Below are positions 1 to 8,269 of a stretch of DNA of 64,000 nt, piece by piece. Below the pieces are notes generated by a model. It had not been told where the DNA came from, did no database searches, and saw nothing but the letters and a program-made list of their open reading frames with translations. This DNA is from an uncultured Eubacteriales bacterium (GTDB taxonomy: Bacteria > Bacillota > Clostridia > Oscillospirales > Acutalibacteraceae), in NCBI GenBank assembly GCA_934647945.1, contig CAKUFK010000008.1:45743-109742 (forward strand), in the 5' to 3' direction. Positions within the stretch are counted from its first letter, which is position 1. Each line of letters begins with the position of its first letter. A program made the position numbers and the translations under genes.

Positions 1-615
1 TGGGCCGTAAAGGCCCTTGTGCCCCGGCACACACAGGTAATCGATGTGGTCGGCTTCCATATCGACAGGCAGGACGCCGGCGCTCTGCGCGGCGTCGACG
101 ATGAAGAGCAGCCCCAGCCGATGAGCCATCTCCCCGATCCGACGGATCGGCAGACGGCACCCAAAGACATTTGACGCGTGGATGCAGAGGAGCGCTTTTG
201 TCTGCGGCGTGATGCAGCGGCGGAAATTCCGAACCGTTTCCTCCGGATTTTCCGGGACGACCGTAGCCACGGAATAGACCGGCGCACCTGCGGACAGGGC
301 TTTCAGCGGCCTCATGACCGCATTATGCTCCAGGCTCGAAACCACGATATGGCCTCCCTCGCACAGCAGGCCCTTGAGCACCATATTGAGTGCCATGGTA
401 CAGTTCAGGGTAAATACCACATGCGCCGGATTCTCCAAATGAAAAAACCGGGCGGCCGTCTCCCGGCAGCGATAAATCTCCTGGGAGGCGGCCATCCCCA
501 TGGCGTGCCCCCCTCGTCCGGGATTGGCCCCGTAAAGCTCCAGCGCCTGCCGGACCGCCTCCCGGACACATGACGGTTTCGGCCAGGTCGTGGCCGCGTT
601 ATCGAGATAAATCAT
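1..615 (-). CDS. Cysteine desulfurase family (class V aminotransferase), 3' part outside window
   Basis: The first 205 residues of a PLP-dependent fold-type I enzyme related to cysteine desulfurases (SufS/NifS) are visible; the C-terminal half lies off the window edge. The protein opens MIYLDNAATTWPKP, the usual start of this family. It carries a nucleotide/PLP-proximal SLEHNAV stretch with the family histidine near residue 95, the DAAQSAG motif (Asp that contacts the PLP pyridine nitrogen), and CVPGHKGLYGP at the visible end, which holds the Schiff-base lysine. It probably releases sulfur or selenium from cysteine or selenocysteine. Its ATG overlaps the stop of the upstream DUF3343 gene (ATGA), so the two are translationally coupled. 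The active-site cysteine loop is not visible, so the exact subfamily is open. Confidence 0.85.
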   Translation of the reverse strand, partial: MIYLDNAATTWPKPSCVREAVRQALELYGANPGRGGHAMGMAASQEIYRCRETAARFFHLENPAHVVFTLNCTMALNMVLKGLLCEGGHIVVSSLEHNAVMRPLKALSAGAPVYSVATVVPENPEETVRNFRRCITPQTKALLCIHASNVFGCRLPIRRIGEMAHRLGLLFIVDAAQSAGVLPVDMEADHIDYLCVPGHKGLYGP

Positions 616-836
616 GTCATCCCGCCCTCTCGCCGTCCTCTGACGCGTATACCGGCGTTTTTGAGAAGCTGTTCCGCCTTGTCGCCGTCGCCGTTCGTGC
701 GGAGGCTGTACCCGCAGCCGTTATTGCCCTGCGCGTCCACGGCGCGTTGTACATAAGCGGTAAAGCCGTTGCGCTCCAAAACCGATTTGCCCCGCATGGC
801 GTTGGTGATGGAGCTGACGTGCAATATCCATTCCAT
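612..836 (-). CDS. DUF3343 small protein (putative Se/S carrier-like)
   Basis: A 74-residue protein starting MEWILHVSSITNAMRGKSVL. The start was chosen because AAAGGTAGGGA lies 6-8 bases upstream and because it gives the usual family length. The CGYSLRTN stretch has the single conserved cysteine typical of DUF3343 proteins, which are often found beside YedF/SelD-type selenium genes and cysteine desulfurases. It overlaps the class V aminotransferase gene by 4 bases. A role in passing sulfur or selenium between proteins is inferred from this neighbourhood only; no enzymatic activity is known to me. Confidence 0.75.
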   Translation of the reverse strand: MEWILHVSSITNAMRGKSVLERNGFTAYVQRAVDAQGNNGCGYSLRTNGDGDKAEQLLKNAGIRVRGRREGGMT

Positions 837-1239
837 TGTTAAATCCCTACCTTTCGAGAGGCACCCCCGCCGCGTTCCTGCCACAGGATTCCGCTCTTTC
901 GGGCAGCAAACGTCCGGCGGAGGCCACCCCATGATGCCATCCCAGGCACTGCCACACACCTACTGCCAATATATGCGCCGGGCAGGCCGCAGGGAACAAC
1001 AAAACGGGATATCGGGAACCGCTCCGCGGCCCGTTTCGAGCCCCCGGGCAACTTTGCACAGACAGGCAGCGGACGGCCGCCCGGGTCTTCTTTTCCTTCC
1101 GATACGAGCCGGGGGACGAGCCCGCTTCCATGACAAAAACAAAAAGTCCCCGCCGAAGGCAGGGCTTTCTGACTGTGAAAAAGTGGTGAGATTTTCAAAA
1201 AGACACGACAGTTATAAAGGATACCGTATCCTGCACATG
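837..1239. other. Intergenic, no convincing gene
   Basis: About 400 bases upstream of the DUF3343 gene. Open frames exist on both strands but have no ribosome-binding site and no recognisable protein. On the minus strand a short hairpin (about 1141-1170, CCCTGCC loop GGCGGGG followed by a T run) could act as an attenuator or terminator upstream of the DUF3343/desulfurase pair. No tRNA, riboswitch or known RNA was recognised. Confidence 0.4.
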
Positions 1240-1269
1240 AAAAGCCCCGTCCTACCGGACGGGGCTTTT
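1240..1269. terminator. Bidirectional intrinsic terminator after galM
   Basis: A perfect 13-bp stem (AAAAGCCCCGTCC / GGACGGGGCTTTT) with a 4-base loop. A and T runs on the two sides mean it can stop transcription in either direction; it sits 12 bases past the galM stop on the minus strand. Confidence 0.9.
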
Positions 1270-1281
1270 CGATAACCAGGA

Positions 1282-2319
1282 TTATGCCTTCGAAAAAACA
1301 TACTGAGTGACGCTTTCGAAGAGATCGCCGGCTTTCAGAAGCGTGGAAGGAAATTGAGGACGGTTCGGGCTGTCGGGAAAATGCTGGGTTTCCAGGCAGA
1401 AGCCCTGATGGCGGTAGAGGCCGGCGCCGCCCTTTCCCACGTTTGTCTTCAGCCCGTTGGCCGTATAGAACTGCACACCCGGCTGGTCGGTCAGACAGTC
1501 CATCCGGATGCCGGTTTTCGGAGCAAAGGCGGACAGCACCCGGCGGAAGCCCGACCCGTTCAAGACGTAATTGTGATCGTATCCGCCGCCCAAACGCAAC
1601 TGAGGCAGCGGGTCTTCGATATCCTGTCCAATCGGCTTGCCTTCCCGGAAATCGAAGGGGGTTCCCTCCACCGCCAGGAACTCACCGGTGGGAATCAGCT
1701 TGCCGTCGACCGGGGTGATCGCATCGGCATCAATAGTGAGGACGTTGTCGAGAATATCCCCGCCATCATAACCATTTAGGTTAAAATACGCGTGATTGGT
1801 CAGATTGAGGACGGTATCCTTATCCGAAACCGCCCGATAGGCGAGCTCCAGGGCATTCTCATCCCGGACAGTAAAGGTCACGGAGACCGTAAGGCGGCCC
1901 GGATAGCCCATATCCCCATCCGCGGAGACCAGGGAAAAGCGCACGCTCGGCTCCCCGTCATCGCTAAGGATCTCCGCATCCCATATATACTTATCGAAGC
2001 CCGTTTCGCCGCCGTGCAGGTGGCCCCGGCCGCTCTCGTTGCAGCCGACGTCGTATGTTGTGCCGCCGAGCGCAAACCTGCCGCCGGCGATGCGGTTGCC
2101 GTAGCGGCCGATGGTGGCACCCTGATAACCTCCGCAGCGCCGATAATCTTCCAGGCTGTCATAACCGAGCACGACATCCCGGCTGTCGAAGCAAAAACTT
2201 TGCAGCGTGGCACCGTAAGTCAGAATACTGGCGGACAGGCCGTTTCGCCCTTCCAGGGTGATGCGTTCGACCGGACGTCCGTCCGGCAGGGCGCCAAAAG
2301 GCGCGCGGGTGATCGACAT
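1282..2319 (-). CDS. galM: Aldose 1-epimerase (galactose mutarotase)
   Basis: A cytoplasmic mutarotase interconverting alpha and beta anomers of galactose/glucose, feeding the Leloir pathway. The protein is about 345 residues, the normal family length. Visible hallmarks are GRYGNRI, HLHGGETGFD, the catalytic-histidine motif NHAYFNL near residue 175, and LETQHFPDSPN near residue 310 with the catalytic glutamate. The start is placed at MSITRAPFG: AAAAGGA lies about 11 bases upstream of it, while the in-frame ATG four codons earlier falls almost on the ribosome-binding site. It is flanked by a terminator and by a divergent promoter, so it seems monocistronic. No other galactose genes are nearby. 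Confidence 0.93.
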   Translation of the reverse strand: MSITRAPFGALPDGRPVERITLEGRNGLSASILTYGATLQSFCFDSRDVVLGYDSLEDYRRCGGYQGATIGRYGNRIAGGRFALGGTTYDVGCNESGRGHLHGGETGFDKYIWDAEILSDDGEPSVRFSLVSADGDMGYPGRLTVSVTFTVRDENALELAYRAVSDKDTVLNLTNHAYFNLNGYDGGDILDNVLTIDADAITPVDGKLIPTGEFLAVEGTPFDFREGKPIGQDIEDPLPQLRLGGGYDHNYVLNGSGFRRVLSAFAPKTGIRMDCLTDQPGVQFYTANGLKTNVGKGGAGLYRHQGFCLETQHFPDSPNRPQFPSTLLKAGDLFESVTQYVFSKA

Positions 2320-2455
2320 AGGTTTTTCCATCCTTTTCTCACCAGATTTTGGACCTTTCCCTATCCGTTAGCATACCTCTGCCCCTGCTTTCTGTCAAGA
2401 TATAAAAGGCCTGGCAGGCAGGCCGCCCGGCTGAAAATTTTTTTGCGGAATACTC

Positions 2456-2484
2456 TTGACAAAATCCGCCTTGGCGCATACAAT
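2456..2484 (+). promoter_or_regulatory. Sigma-A promoter of the Trp T-box operon
   Basis: TTGACA at 2456-2461, a 17-base spacer, then TACAAT at 2479-2484. It lies about 25-30 bases upstream of Stem I of the T-box leader. Confidence 0.88.
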
Positions 2485-2510
2485 GAAAACAAATCGAACA
2501 GCAAAACCGT

Positions 2511-2780
2511 TGAGTAAGAGTAGTAGGTATCGTTTCAGGCGCGCAAAGAGAGCTGCGGATGGTGGGATCGCAGCAGCGGCGGCGGTGTCGAATGGACTTA
2601 CGAGGGCAATCCGAAGCCGGATCGGCATTAGGTGCGACGGGATCTTCACCCGTTATCATGGAAGCGCACATCATGGGTGTGCGGAAAAAGTGCATCCGCC
2701 TGTAGGGCGGGTGAATGTGGGTGGTACCGCAGGAGTCAGCTCTTGTCCCTTATCAGAGGGGACGAGGGCTTTTTTGTTGT
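2511..2780 (+). promoter_or_regulatory. T-box leader, probable tryptophan specifier
   Basis: A tRNA-sensing leader controlling the downstream trpXYZ operon. Stem I closes with GTAAG (2514-2518) pairing with CTTAC (2597-2601). An AGTAGTA S-turn element follows the 5' strand. The distal AGAGAGCTG...GATGGTGGGATCG element is present. The specifier region reads GAATGGA, with TGG (Trp) at 2593-2595. The T-box motif TGGGTGGTACCGC is at 2718-2730, followed by a terminator. When uncharged tRNA-Trp accumulates, antitermination should switch the operon on. Oddity: the T-box UGGU predicts a discriminator A, whereas bacterial tRNA-Trp usually has G73, so either a G-U wobble is used or the specifier is read differently. 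Confidence 0.9.
2738..2776 (+). terminator. T-box regulated terminator
   Basis: Stem AGCTCTTGTCCC / GGGGACGAGGGCT with a run of T. It is the terminator half of the T-box switch; the preceding T-box sequence would form the competing antiterminator. Confidence 0.88.
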
Positions 2781-2944
2781 CTTAAAACGGAAAGGGGTGA
2801 ACGGCATGGACAGACGATGGCGATGGCGGCTGACAGTCGAAACGGCGGGCGGCAGAAAGAGCGCCGCCGGAACAGCAGGAGCCGGGGCGATGTTTCTGTC
2901 GCCCGGCAAAAACTCACACACACGATGATAAAGGAGAGATTTCC

Positions 2945-3964
2945 ATGAAAAACACGACGATAAAACGTCTGCTCGCCGCCGGTCTCGGCACCGCCCTGCT
3001 CGTCCTGTCCCTGACTGCCTGCGGCACCAACGAAGGCGGCAGCGGATCCGGGGATGCCAAGCTTCCCACCATCGGGATCATTCAGTACGCTATTCACTCC
3101 TCCCTCGACAACTGCTACACCGGTTTGATCCAAGGATTGGAAGAGGCGGGGTATAAAGACGGAGAAACCTGCAAAATCGACTTCAAAAACGCCCAGGGCA
3201 ATGTCACCACGGCTGACCAGATCGCGGGAACCATGGCCGCCAAAAACTACGAACTGATCGTTGGGATCGCCACCCCGGCCGCCATGGCTGCCAGCGGCGC
3301 CTCAAAGGGAAAAATACCGGTGATCTTCTGCGCGGTGTCCGATCCCATTGCCGAAAACTCCAAGCTCGTCCAATCCCTGGAGAAAACCGGCGTGAACTGC
3401 ACCGGCAGCTCCGACCGCCTGAACCTGGAAGGCCAGCTCAAAATGATCCGCGCCTTTCAGCCCGATGCCAAGAAAATCGGGATCCTCTACAATATCGCGG
3501 AAGCCAATTCCGCCTCCAACCTGGCGGAAATTAAGAAAATAGCCCCTTCCTACGGCTTTGAAATCGTGGAAAAAGGCGTTCAGAACGCGGCCGATATCCC
3601 CGCCGCCGCGACTGTCCTGGCCTCCCAGGTGGACTGCATCAACAATTTCACTGACAATCTGGTGGTGGATAACCTTCCTATCGTGCTTGCAACCGCTAAA
3701 TCCAACAAAATCCCGGTCTACGGCTCAGAAATCGAGCAGGTCAACAAAGGCTGCCTCGCCTCCGAAAGCCTGGATTATGTGGCGCTCGGCAAAGAGACCG
3801 GCTTGTTGGCCGCCCGGGTGCTCGCCGGTGAAAACGCCGCCGACACCGCGGTGGTCCTGGTCAAGGACAGCTTTCCTGTCTATAACGCCGACGTTGCGGA
3901 GAGCCTCGGCCTGTCCATCCCCGACGCCTACGCGGAAGCGAAGAAAGTCACCACCACGGCCTGA
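2945..3964 (+). CDS. trpX: ABC transporter substrate-binding lipoprotein, TrpX type
   Basis: A 339-residue lipoprotein with a signal peptide ending in the lipobox LTAC (Cys26). The mature domain matches the ABC_sub_bind family (PF04392): GIIQYAIHSSLDNCYTGL, VGIATPAAMAA, FCAVSDPIAENSK and IGILYN blocks. In streptococci and clostridia members next to Trp T-boxes are called TrpX, the binding component of a predicted tryptophan/precursor importer. AAAGGAGAG sits 7 bases before the ATG. It is the first gene of the operon trpX-trpY-trpZ-pfkB-trpB2, so it answers to the T-box. Substrate identity rests on the T-box and on the trpB2 gene downstream, not on the protein itself. Confidence 0.85.
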   Translation: MKNTTIKRLLAAGLGTALLVLSLTACGTNEGGSGSGDAKLPTIGIIQYAIHSSLDNCYTGLIQGLEEAGYKDGETCKIDFKNAQGNVTTADQIAGTMAAKNYELIVGIATPAAMAASGASKGKIPVIFCAVSDPIAENSKLVQSLEKTGVNCTGSSDRLNLEGQLKMIRAFQPDAKKIGILYNIAEANSASNLAEIKKIAPSYGFEIVEKGVQNAADIPAAATVLASQVDCINNFTDNLVVDNLPIVLATAKSNKIPVYGSEIEQVNKGCLASESLDYVALGKETGLLAARVLAGENAADTAVVLVKDSFPVYNADVAESLGLSIPDAYAEAKKVTTTA

Positions 3965-4011
3965 CCCGGGCGGCAGCAGCCGTACTCATTCGAAAGGGGT
4001 CCGCTTGAGAC

Positions 4012-4929
4012 ATGCAGATATTTCTACAACTGCTGATCATGACGATCAAACAAGGGTGCCTGTATGGAGTACTGGCGCTCGGCGTCTACATCACCTATAG
4101 CATCCTGGATTTTCCGGATTTGTCGGTGGATGGCACCCTAACTCTCGGCGGCGTGATCTCCGGCATCCTGATTTTCCACGGTGTCAGTCCCTGGCTGGCC
4201 CTCTTGGCAGCCTTTTCCGCAGGTGTCGCGGCCGGGTGCGTGACCGGGCTGCTCCACGTCAAACTGCATATCCAGCCCCTTTTGTGCGGTATTCTCGTGA
4301 TGACGGCTCTGCTTTCAGTCAACCTGATGATCATCAAGGCCGGCACGAACAACATGAACATCGTCTATTTTTCCCAGACGCATCTCACCGTCGCGGAGGT
4401 ATTCCCCATCTCCCTGATCCCCGAATACGTCGGCGGATTTGAACTCCGTCCTCTCGCTGTGGCGGTGGCGGTGGCCCTTATCTGCAAAATCCTGCTCGAC
4501 TGGTATCTGCGGACCAAATCCGGCATGCTCCTGCGTGCTGCTGGAAGCAACGCCCAATATGTCGTCCAGCTCGCCCGCAATCCCGGCATGTCCAAAATTC
4601 TGGGATTGGCGCTCGGCAACGGCTTTGCCGCCCTCGCCGGGGCCCTCATCACACAGGACAAGGGGAACGCCGAGCTCCAGATCGGGATCGGTTCCGTCGT
4701 CACCGGCCTCGCCTCGGTTATTATCGGCGTCAGCCTGCTGCGCAGACTCCGGTTCCCGCGGAACACCACCAAGGTATTGCTCGGCTCCATCATCTACATG
4801 ACGTTCTCGACGATCGCCACTCTCCTGCAATGGAGCGATCAGCTCAAACTGATTATGTCGGCCTTGTTCGTGGCGGCGCTGGTACTCAGCAATATGCTGG
4901 ATAAAAAAGGAGGGCGTATTCGTGGCTGA
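4012..4929 (+). CDS. trpY: ABC transporter permease, TrpY type
   Basis: A 305-residue integral membrane protein with about eight or nine hydrophobic segments, of the branched-chain-amino-acid-like permease superfamily. It starts MQIFLQLLIMTIKQG, and SGMLLRAAGSNAQYV is the cytoplasmic EAA-like loop that would contact the ATPase. It lies 47 bases after trpX and its end overlaps trpZ by 8 bases. It would form the membrane channel for the ligand delivered by TrpX. Confidence 0.85.
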   Translation: MQIFLQLLIMTIKQGCLYGVLALGVYITYSILDFPDLSVDGTLTLGGVISGILIFHGVSPWLALLAAFSAGVAAGCVTGLLHVKLHIQPLLCGILVMTALLSVNLMIIKAGTNNMNIVYFSQTHLTVAEVFPISLIPEYVGGFELRPLAVAVAVALICKILLDWYLRTKSGMLLRAAGSNAQYVVQLARNPGMSKILGLALGNGFAALAGALITQDKGNAELQIGIGSVVTGLASVIIGVSLLRRLRFPRNTTKVLLGSIIYMTFSTIATLLQWSDQLKLIMSALFVAALVLSNMLDKKGGRIRG

Positions 4930-5707
4930 CCAGCTCATCCGCTTTGATCACATCGTCAAGCGCTTCCATGTGGGGACGCCGGACGAAACCACCTTGTTCG
5001 ACGGCTTCGACTTCGGCGTGGACGAGGGGGAATTCATCTCCATCGTCGGATCCAACGGGTCAGGCAAGACCACCCTGCTCAACTTGCTGTGCGGCTCCCT
5101 GCCGCTGGATGCCGGCCGGCTCTATTACCGGAACCGGGACATCACCCGCCTGCCCGAACACAAGCGGGCGGCCTTTATCGGGCGGGTGTTCCAGGATCCG
5201 GCAAAGGGCTCCTGTCCCGACCTGACGATTTTGGAAAACATGGCCCTGGCGGACAACAAAAAGGGCCGGTATTCCCTGGCCCCCGCCATCGGCAAAAAAC
5301 GCATCGACGCCTATCGCTCCATGCTTGAAATCTGCAACATGGGACTGGAAAACCGTCTAGGCCAGCCGGTCGGCTCCCTGTCGGGCGGACAGCGGCAGGC
5401 CCTGGCCCTGGTGATCGCAGGTATGACCGACATCGATATTCTGGTGCTTGACGAGCACACCGCCGCCCTTGATCCCAAGTCTTCTGAACGAGTCATGGAG
5501 ATTACCCGGAAGCTGGTGGAGGAGCGGAAGGTGACCACCCTGATGGTGACGCACAACCTGCGCTTTGCCGTACAGTACGGTACCCGGCTGGTCATGATGC
5601 ACGCGGGGCAGGCCGTCCTGGACCTCAAAGAGGAAGAGAAACGCGCCGCCTCGGTCGATGTCCTGCTGCAGAAGTTCAATGAAATCAGCATCGAATGCGG
5701 CAACTGA
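4922..5707 (+). CDS. trpZ: ABC transporter ATP-binding protein, TrpZ type
   Basis: A 261-residue cytoplasmic ATPase. Walker A is GSNGSGKT at residues 43-50, the Q-loop is in RVFQDP, the signature is SLSGGQRQAL, Walker B is ILVLDEHTAALD and the switch histidine is in MVTHN. The GTG start at 4922 is preceded by AAAGGAGGG and overlaps the trpY end by 8 bases, showing translational coupling. It powers uptake through TrpY. Confidence 0.9.
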   Translation: MADQLIRFDHIVKRFHVGTPDETTLFDGFDFGVDEGEFISIVGSNGSGKTTLLNLLCGSLPLDAGRLYYRNRDITRLPEHKRAAFIGRVFQDPAKGSCPDLTILENMALADNKKGRYSLAPAIGKKRIDAYRSMLEICNMGLENRLGQPVGSLSGGQRQALALVIAGMTDIDILVLDEHTAALDPKSSERVMEITRKLVEERKVTTLMVTHNLRFAVQYGTRLVMMHAGQAVLDLKEEEKRAASVDVLLQKFNEISIECGN

Positions 5708-5729
5708 AGATGTGAAAAGGGGTATGCGC

Positions 5730-6692
5730 ATGACCGACCTGCTTTCTCTCGGCGAACTGCTGATCGATTTCACCCCGGCCGGGGTTTCGGAAAACGGCAA
5801 TCCTGTTTTTGAACGCAATCCCGGCGGCGGCCCGGCCAACGTCGCCTGTGCGGCCGCCCGCCTGGGCGCGAAGGCCGCCTTCATCGGTCAGGTCGGGTAC
5901 GACCCCTTCGGCCGTGCCCTAATGGATACCCTCAGACAGGAAAAGGTGGATGTCAGCCGCCTGCGTCTGTCGGATATGTATCAGACCACCCTGGCGTTCG
6001 TCCATCTGGACGAATCCGGCGACCGCTCCTTTAGCTTTTACCGCCGCCAGGGCGCGGACACCATGCTCCGGACGGAGCCCGCCGATTTTAAGGCCGTCGA
6101 GCAATCCCGCGTCTTCTTTTTCAGCTCGGTCATGATGACGGAAAGCCCTGCCCGTGAGACCAGCTTCGCCCTTGCCGCCCACGCAAAGGAACGGGGCGTC
6201 GTGACGGTATTCGATCCCAATCTGCGGCTGAATCTGTGGGCGGGCGAGGCCGAGGCGAGGGATTGTATCCTGCGCGCCATGCCTTTCGCGGATATCGTGA
6301 AGGTGTCGGAGGAAGAGCTCGTTTTCCTGACCGGCGAAACCGAGCTCCGTCGCGGTGCCGCCGTTCTGTACGCGCGTTTCCCGATGAAGGCCCTGCTCTG
6401 CACCCTCGGAGCCAAAGGCGTCCTGGCCCTGGCCGGGGACGAGATCATTGCCCGGGACGGGCTGCCCGTCAAAACCGTCGACACGACGGCGGCAGGGGAT
6501 TCCTTTACCGGGGGATTCATTACCCGCCTGCTGGAGGAAGGGACGGATATCGCCTCCCTCTCCAGAGAGACGCTCACCCGTATATTGGATTTTGCGAACA
6601 CGGTCGGGGCTTTGACCACCACCCGCAAGGGCGCCATATGCGCCCTCCCCACCAGGGACGAGGTGGAGGCACAATTGGCCTCGAATCAGTAA
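5730..6692 (+). CDS. PfkB-family carbohydrate kinase (fructokinase-like)
   Basis: A 320-residue ribokinase-superfamily kinase. It begins MTDLLSLGELLIDFTP and has the N-terminal NPGGGPANVACAAARLG substrate motif, FDPNLRLNLW, and the C-terminal DTTAAGDSFTGGF motif with the catalytic aspartate. Such enzymes phosphorylate sugars such as fructose. AAAAGGGG lies 6-8 bases before this ATG, while an ATG two codons earlier sits too close to it. The gene is 22 bases after trpZ and 21 before trpB2, so it is cotranscribed under the Trp T-box. Why a sugar kinase belongs to a tryptophan operon is not obvious. Confidence 0.88.
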   Translation: MTDLLSLGELLIDFTPAGVSENGNPVFERNPGGGPANVACAAARLGAKAAFIGQVGYDPFGRALMDTLRQEKVDVSRLRLSDMYQTTLAFVHLDESGDRSFSFYRRQGADTMLRTEPADFKAVEQSRVFFFSSVMMTESPARETSFALAAHAKERGVVTVFDPNLRLNLWAGEAEARDCILRAMPFADIVKVSEEELVFLTGETELRRGAAVLYARFPMKALLCTLGAKGVLALAGDEIIARDGLPVKTVDTTAAGDSFTGGFITRLLEEGTDIASLSRETLTRILDFANTVGALTTTRKGAICALPTRDEVEAQLASNQ

Positions 6693-6713
6693 ATACAAGA
6701 AAGGATGATATCC

Positions 6714-8102
6714 ATGAGCAGCAAAAAAACCGACCCTTACCGTATATATCTGAGTGAAGAGGAAATGCCGCGGCAATGGTACAACATCCGGGCCGATATG
6801 AAGGAACAGCCCGATCCCTACCTCCATCCCGCCACCCATCAGCCGGTGGGGCCGGCGGATATGCTGCCCATCTTCTGCGAGGATCTCTGTGCCCAGGAGA
6901 TGAACACCACCGACCGGTATATCGACATCCCGGAAGAAATCCTGAATTTCTACCGCATTTTTCGACCCTCTCCCCTGATCCGGGCATATAATCTTGAACG
7001 GGCGCTGGATACTCCCGCGAAAATCTATTACAAATTCGAAGGAAACAACACGTCCGGATCCCACAAGCTCAATTCCGCCGCCGCCCAGGTGTATTACGCC
7101 AAAAAACAAGGCCTGACCTGCCTGACCACCGAAACGGGCGCCGGTCAGTGGGGTACCGCGCTTTCGATGGCCTGCGCCCATTACGGCCTGGATCTGACCG
7201 TCTACATGGTCAAGGTCAGCTACGAGCAGAAGCCGTTCCGCAAGGCTGTCATCCAGACTTTCGGCGCCGATATCGTCCCCAGCCCCTCCGACACCACCGA
7301 AATCGGGCGCGCCATTCTGAAAGCCCATCCGGGCACCGGCGGCTCGCTGGGCTGCGCGATTTCGGAGGCGATCGAAAAGGCCCTGCACACCCCCGGCTGC
7401 CGCTATGTACTCGGTTCGGTGCTCAACCAGGTGCTGCTCCACCAGTCCATCATCGGCTTGGAATCCAAAGCGGCGATGGAAAAGATCGGCGAATATCCCG
7501 ACATCGTCATCGGCTGTGCCGGCGGCGGCTCCAACCTGGGCGGCCTGATGGCGGCCTTCATGCAGGACACCCTCACCGGCGTCCGCACCGGCACGGAATT
7601 CATCGCTGTCGAACCCGCCTCCTGCCCCTCCCTGACGAGGGGCCGGTATGCCTATGATTTCTGTGACACCGGCCATGTCACTCCCCTCGCCCGGATGTAC
7701 ACGCTCGGCAGCGAATTCATCCCCTCCGCCAACCACGCGGGCGGACTGCGTTATCACGGCATGAGCCCCATCCTGTCCAAGCTGTACCACGATGGGTACA
7801 TGAAGGCCGTCGCCGTGGAGCAGACCAAGGTGTTCGAGGCCGCCATCCAATTTGCCAAAGAGGAAACCATCCTGCCGGCCCCCGAGTCCTCCCACGCCAT
7901 CCGCGCCGCCATCGACGAAGCGCTCAAATGCAAAGAAACCGGTGAGGAAAAAACCATCCTTTTTGGTCTGACCGGCACCGGCTATTTCGACATGAACGCC
8001 TATACCTCCTACCTGGAGGGGACCATGACCGATTACATCCCCACCGACGAGGATTTGCAGGCCGGTTTCGACACCCTGCCCAAAATCGACGGAATCCAAT
8101 AA
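6714..8102 (+). CDS. trpB2: TrpB2-type tryptophan synthase beta subunit
   Basis: A 462-residue PLP enzyme that condenses serine with indole to give tryptophan. It belongs to the long TrpB2 class (TIGR01415), distinct from the TrpA-partnered TrpB1. The PLP lysine is in GNNTSGSHKLN near residue 118, and the phosphate-binding glycine loop is CAGGGSNLGG near residue 265. ETGAGQWG and EGTMTDY are further family blocks. No trpA is nearby, which fits TrpB2 working alone as an indole-salvage enzyme. The start is the internal ATG preceded by AAAGGATGATATCC. It is the last gene of the T-box operon and is followed by a strong hairpin. Confidence 0.92.
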   Translation: MSSKKTDPYRIYLSEEEMPRQWYNIRADMKEQPDPYLHPATHQPVGPADMLPIFCEDLCAQEMNTTDRYIDIPEEILNFYRIFRPSPLIRAYNLERALDTPAKIYYKFEGNNTSGSHKLNSAAAQVYYAKKQGLTCLTTETGAGQWGTALSMACAHYGLDLTVYMVKVSYEQKPFRKAVIQTFGADIVPSPSDTTEIGRAILKAHPGTGGSLGCAISEAIEKALHTPGCRYVLGSVLNQVLLHQSIIGLESKAAMEKIGEYPDIVIGCAGGGSNLGGLMAAFMQDTLTGVRTGTEFIAVEPASCPSLTRGRYAYDFCDTGHVTPLARMYTLGSEFIPSANHAGGLRYHGMSPILSKLYHDGYMKAVAVEQTKVFEAAIQFAKEETILPAPESSHAIRAAIDEALKCKETGEEKTILFGLTGTGYFDMNAYTSYLEGTMTDYIPTDEDLQAGFDTLPKIDGIQ

Positions 8103-8112
8103 CACCCTATCC

Positions 8113-8150
8113 GCGCCCCGGCAAAACGGTATACCGTTTTGCCGGGGCGC
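8113..8150 (+). terminator. Terminator of the trp operon
   Basis: A perfect 18-bp inverted repeat (GCGCCCCGGCAAAACGGT, two-base centre, and its complement) followed by TTCTCTTCT, 10 bases past the trpB2 stop. Confidence 0.85.
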
Positions 8151-8269
8151 TTCTCTTCTGCCAAGAGAGCCGTTCTTGACCAACGCCACCGCAAATCGTG
8201 ACCTTTTCCAAGAAGGAAAATCGTATTATACTAATTGTACAAATAAGTATTGTAAAAGGGGCTATGAAT

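Noticed and set aside
840..1280. Possible selenocysteine tRNA or cobalamin riboswitch near the desulfurase genes
   Set aside because: No acceptor-stem/CCA pattern and no conserved B12-box were found on either strand.
5919..8189. A 756-codon open frame on the strand opposite pfkB and trpB2
   Set aside because: It mirrors two well-supported genes, has no ribosome-binding site and gives a low-complexity Gly/Asp/His-rich product typical of antisense frames in GC-rich DNA.
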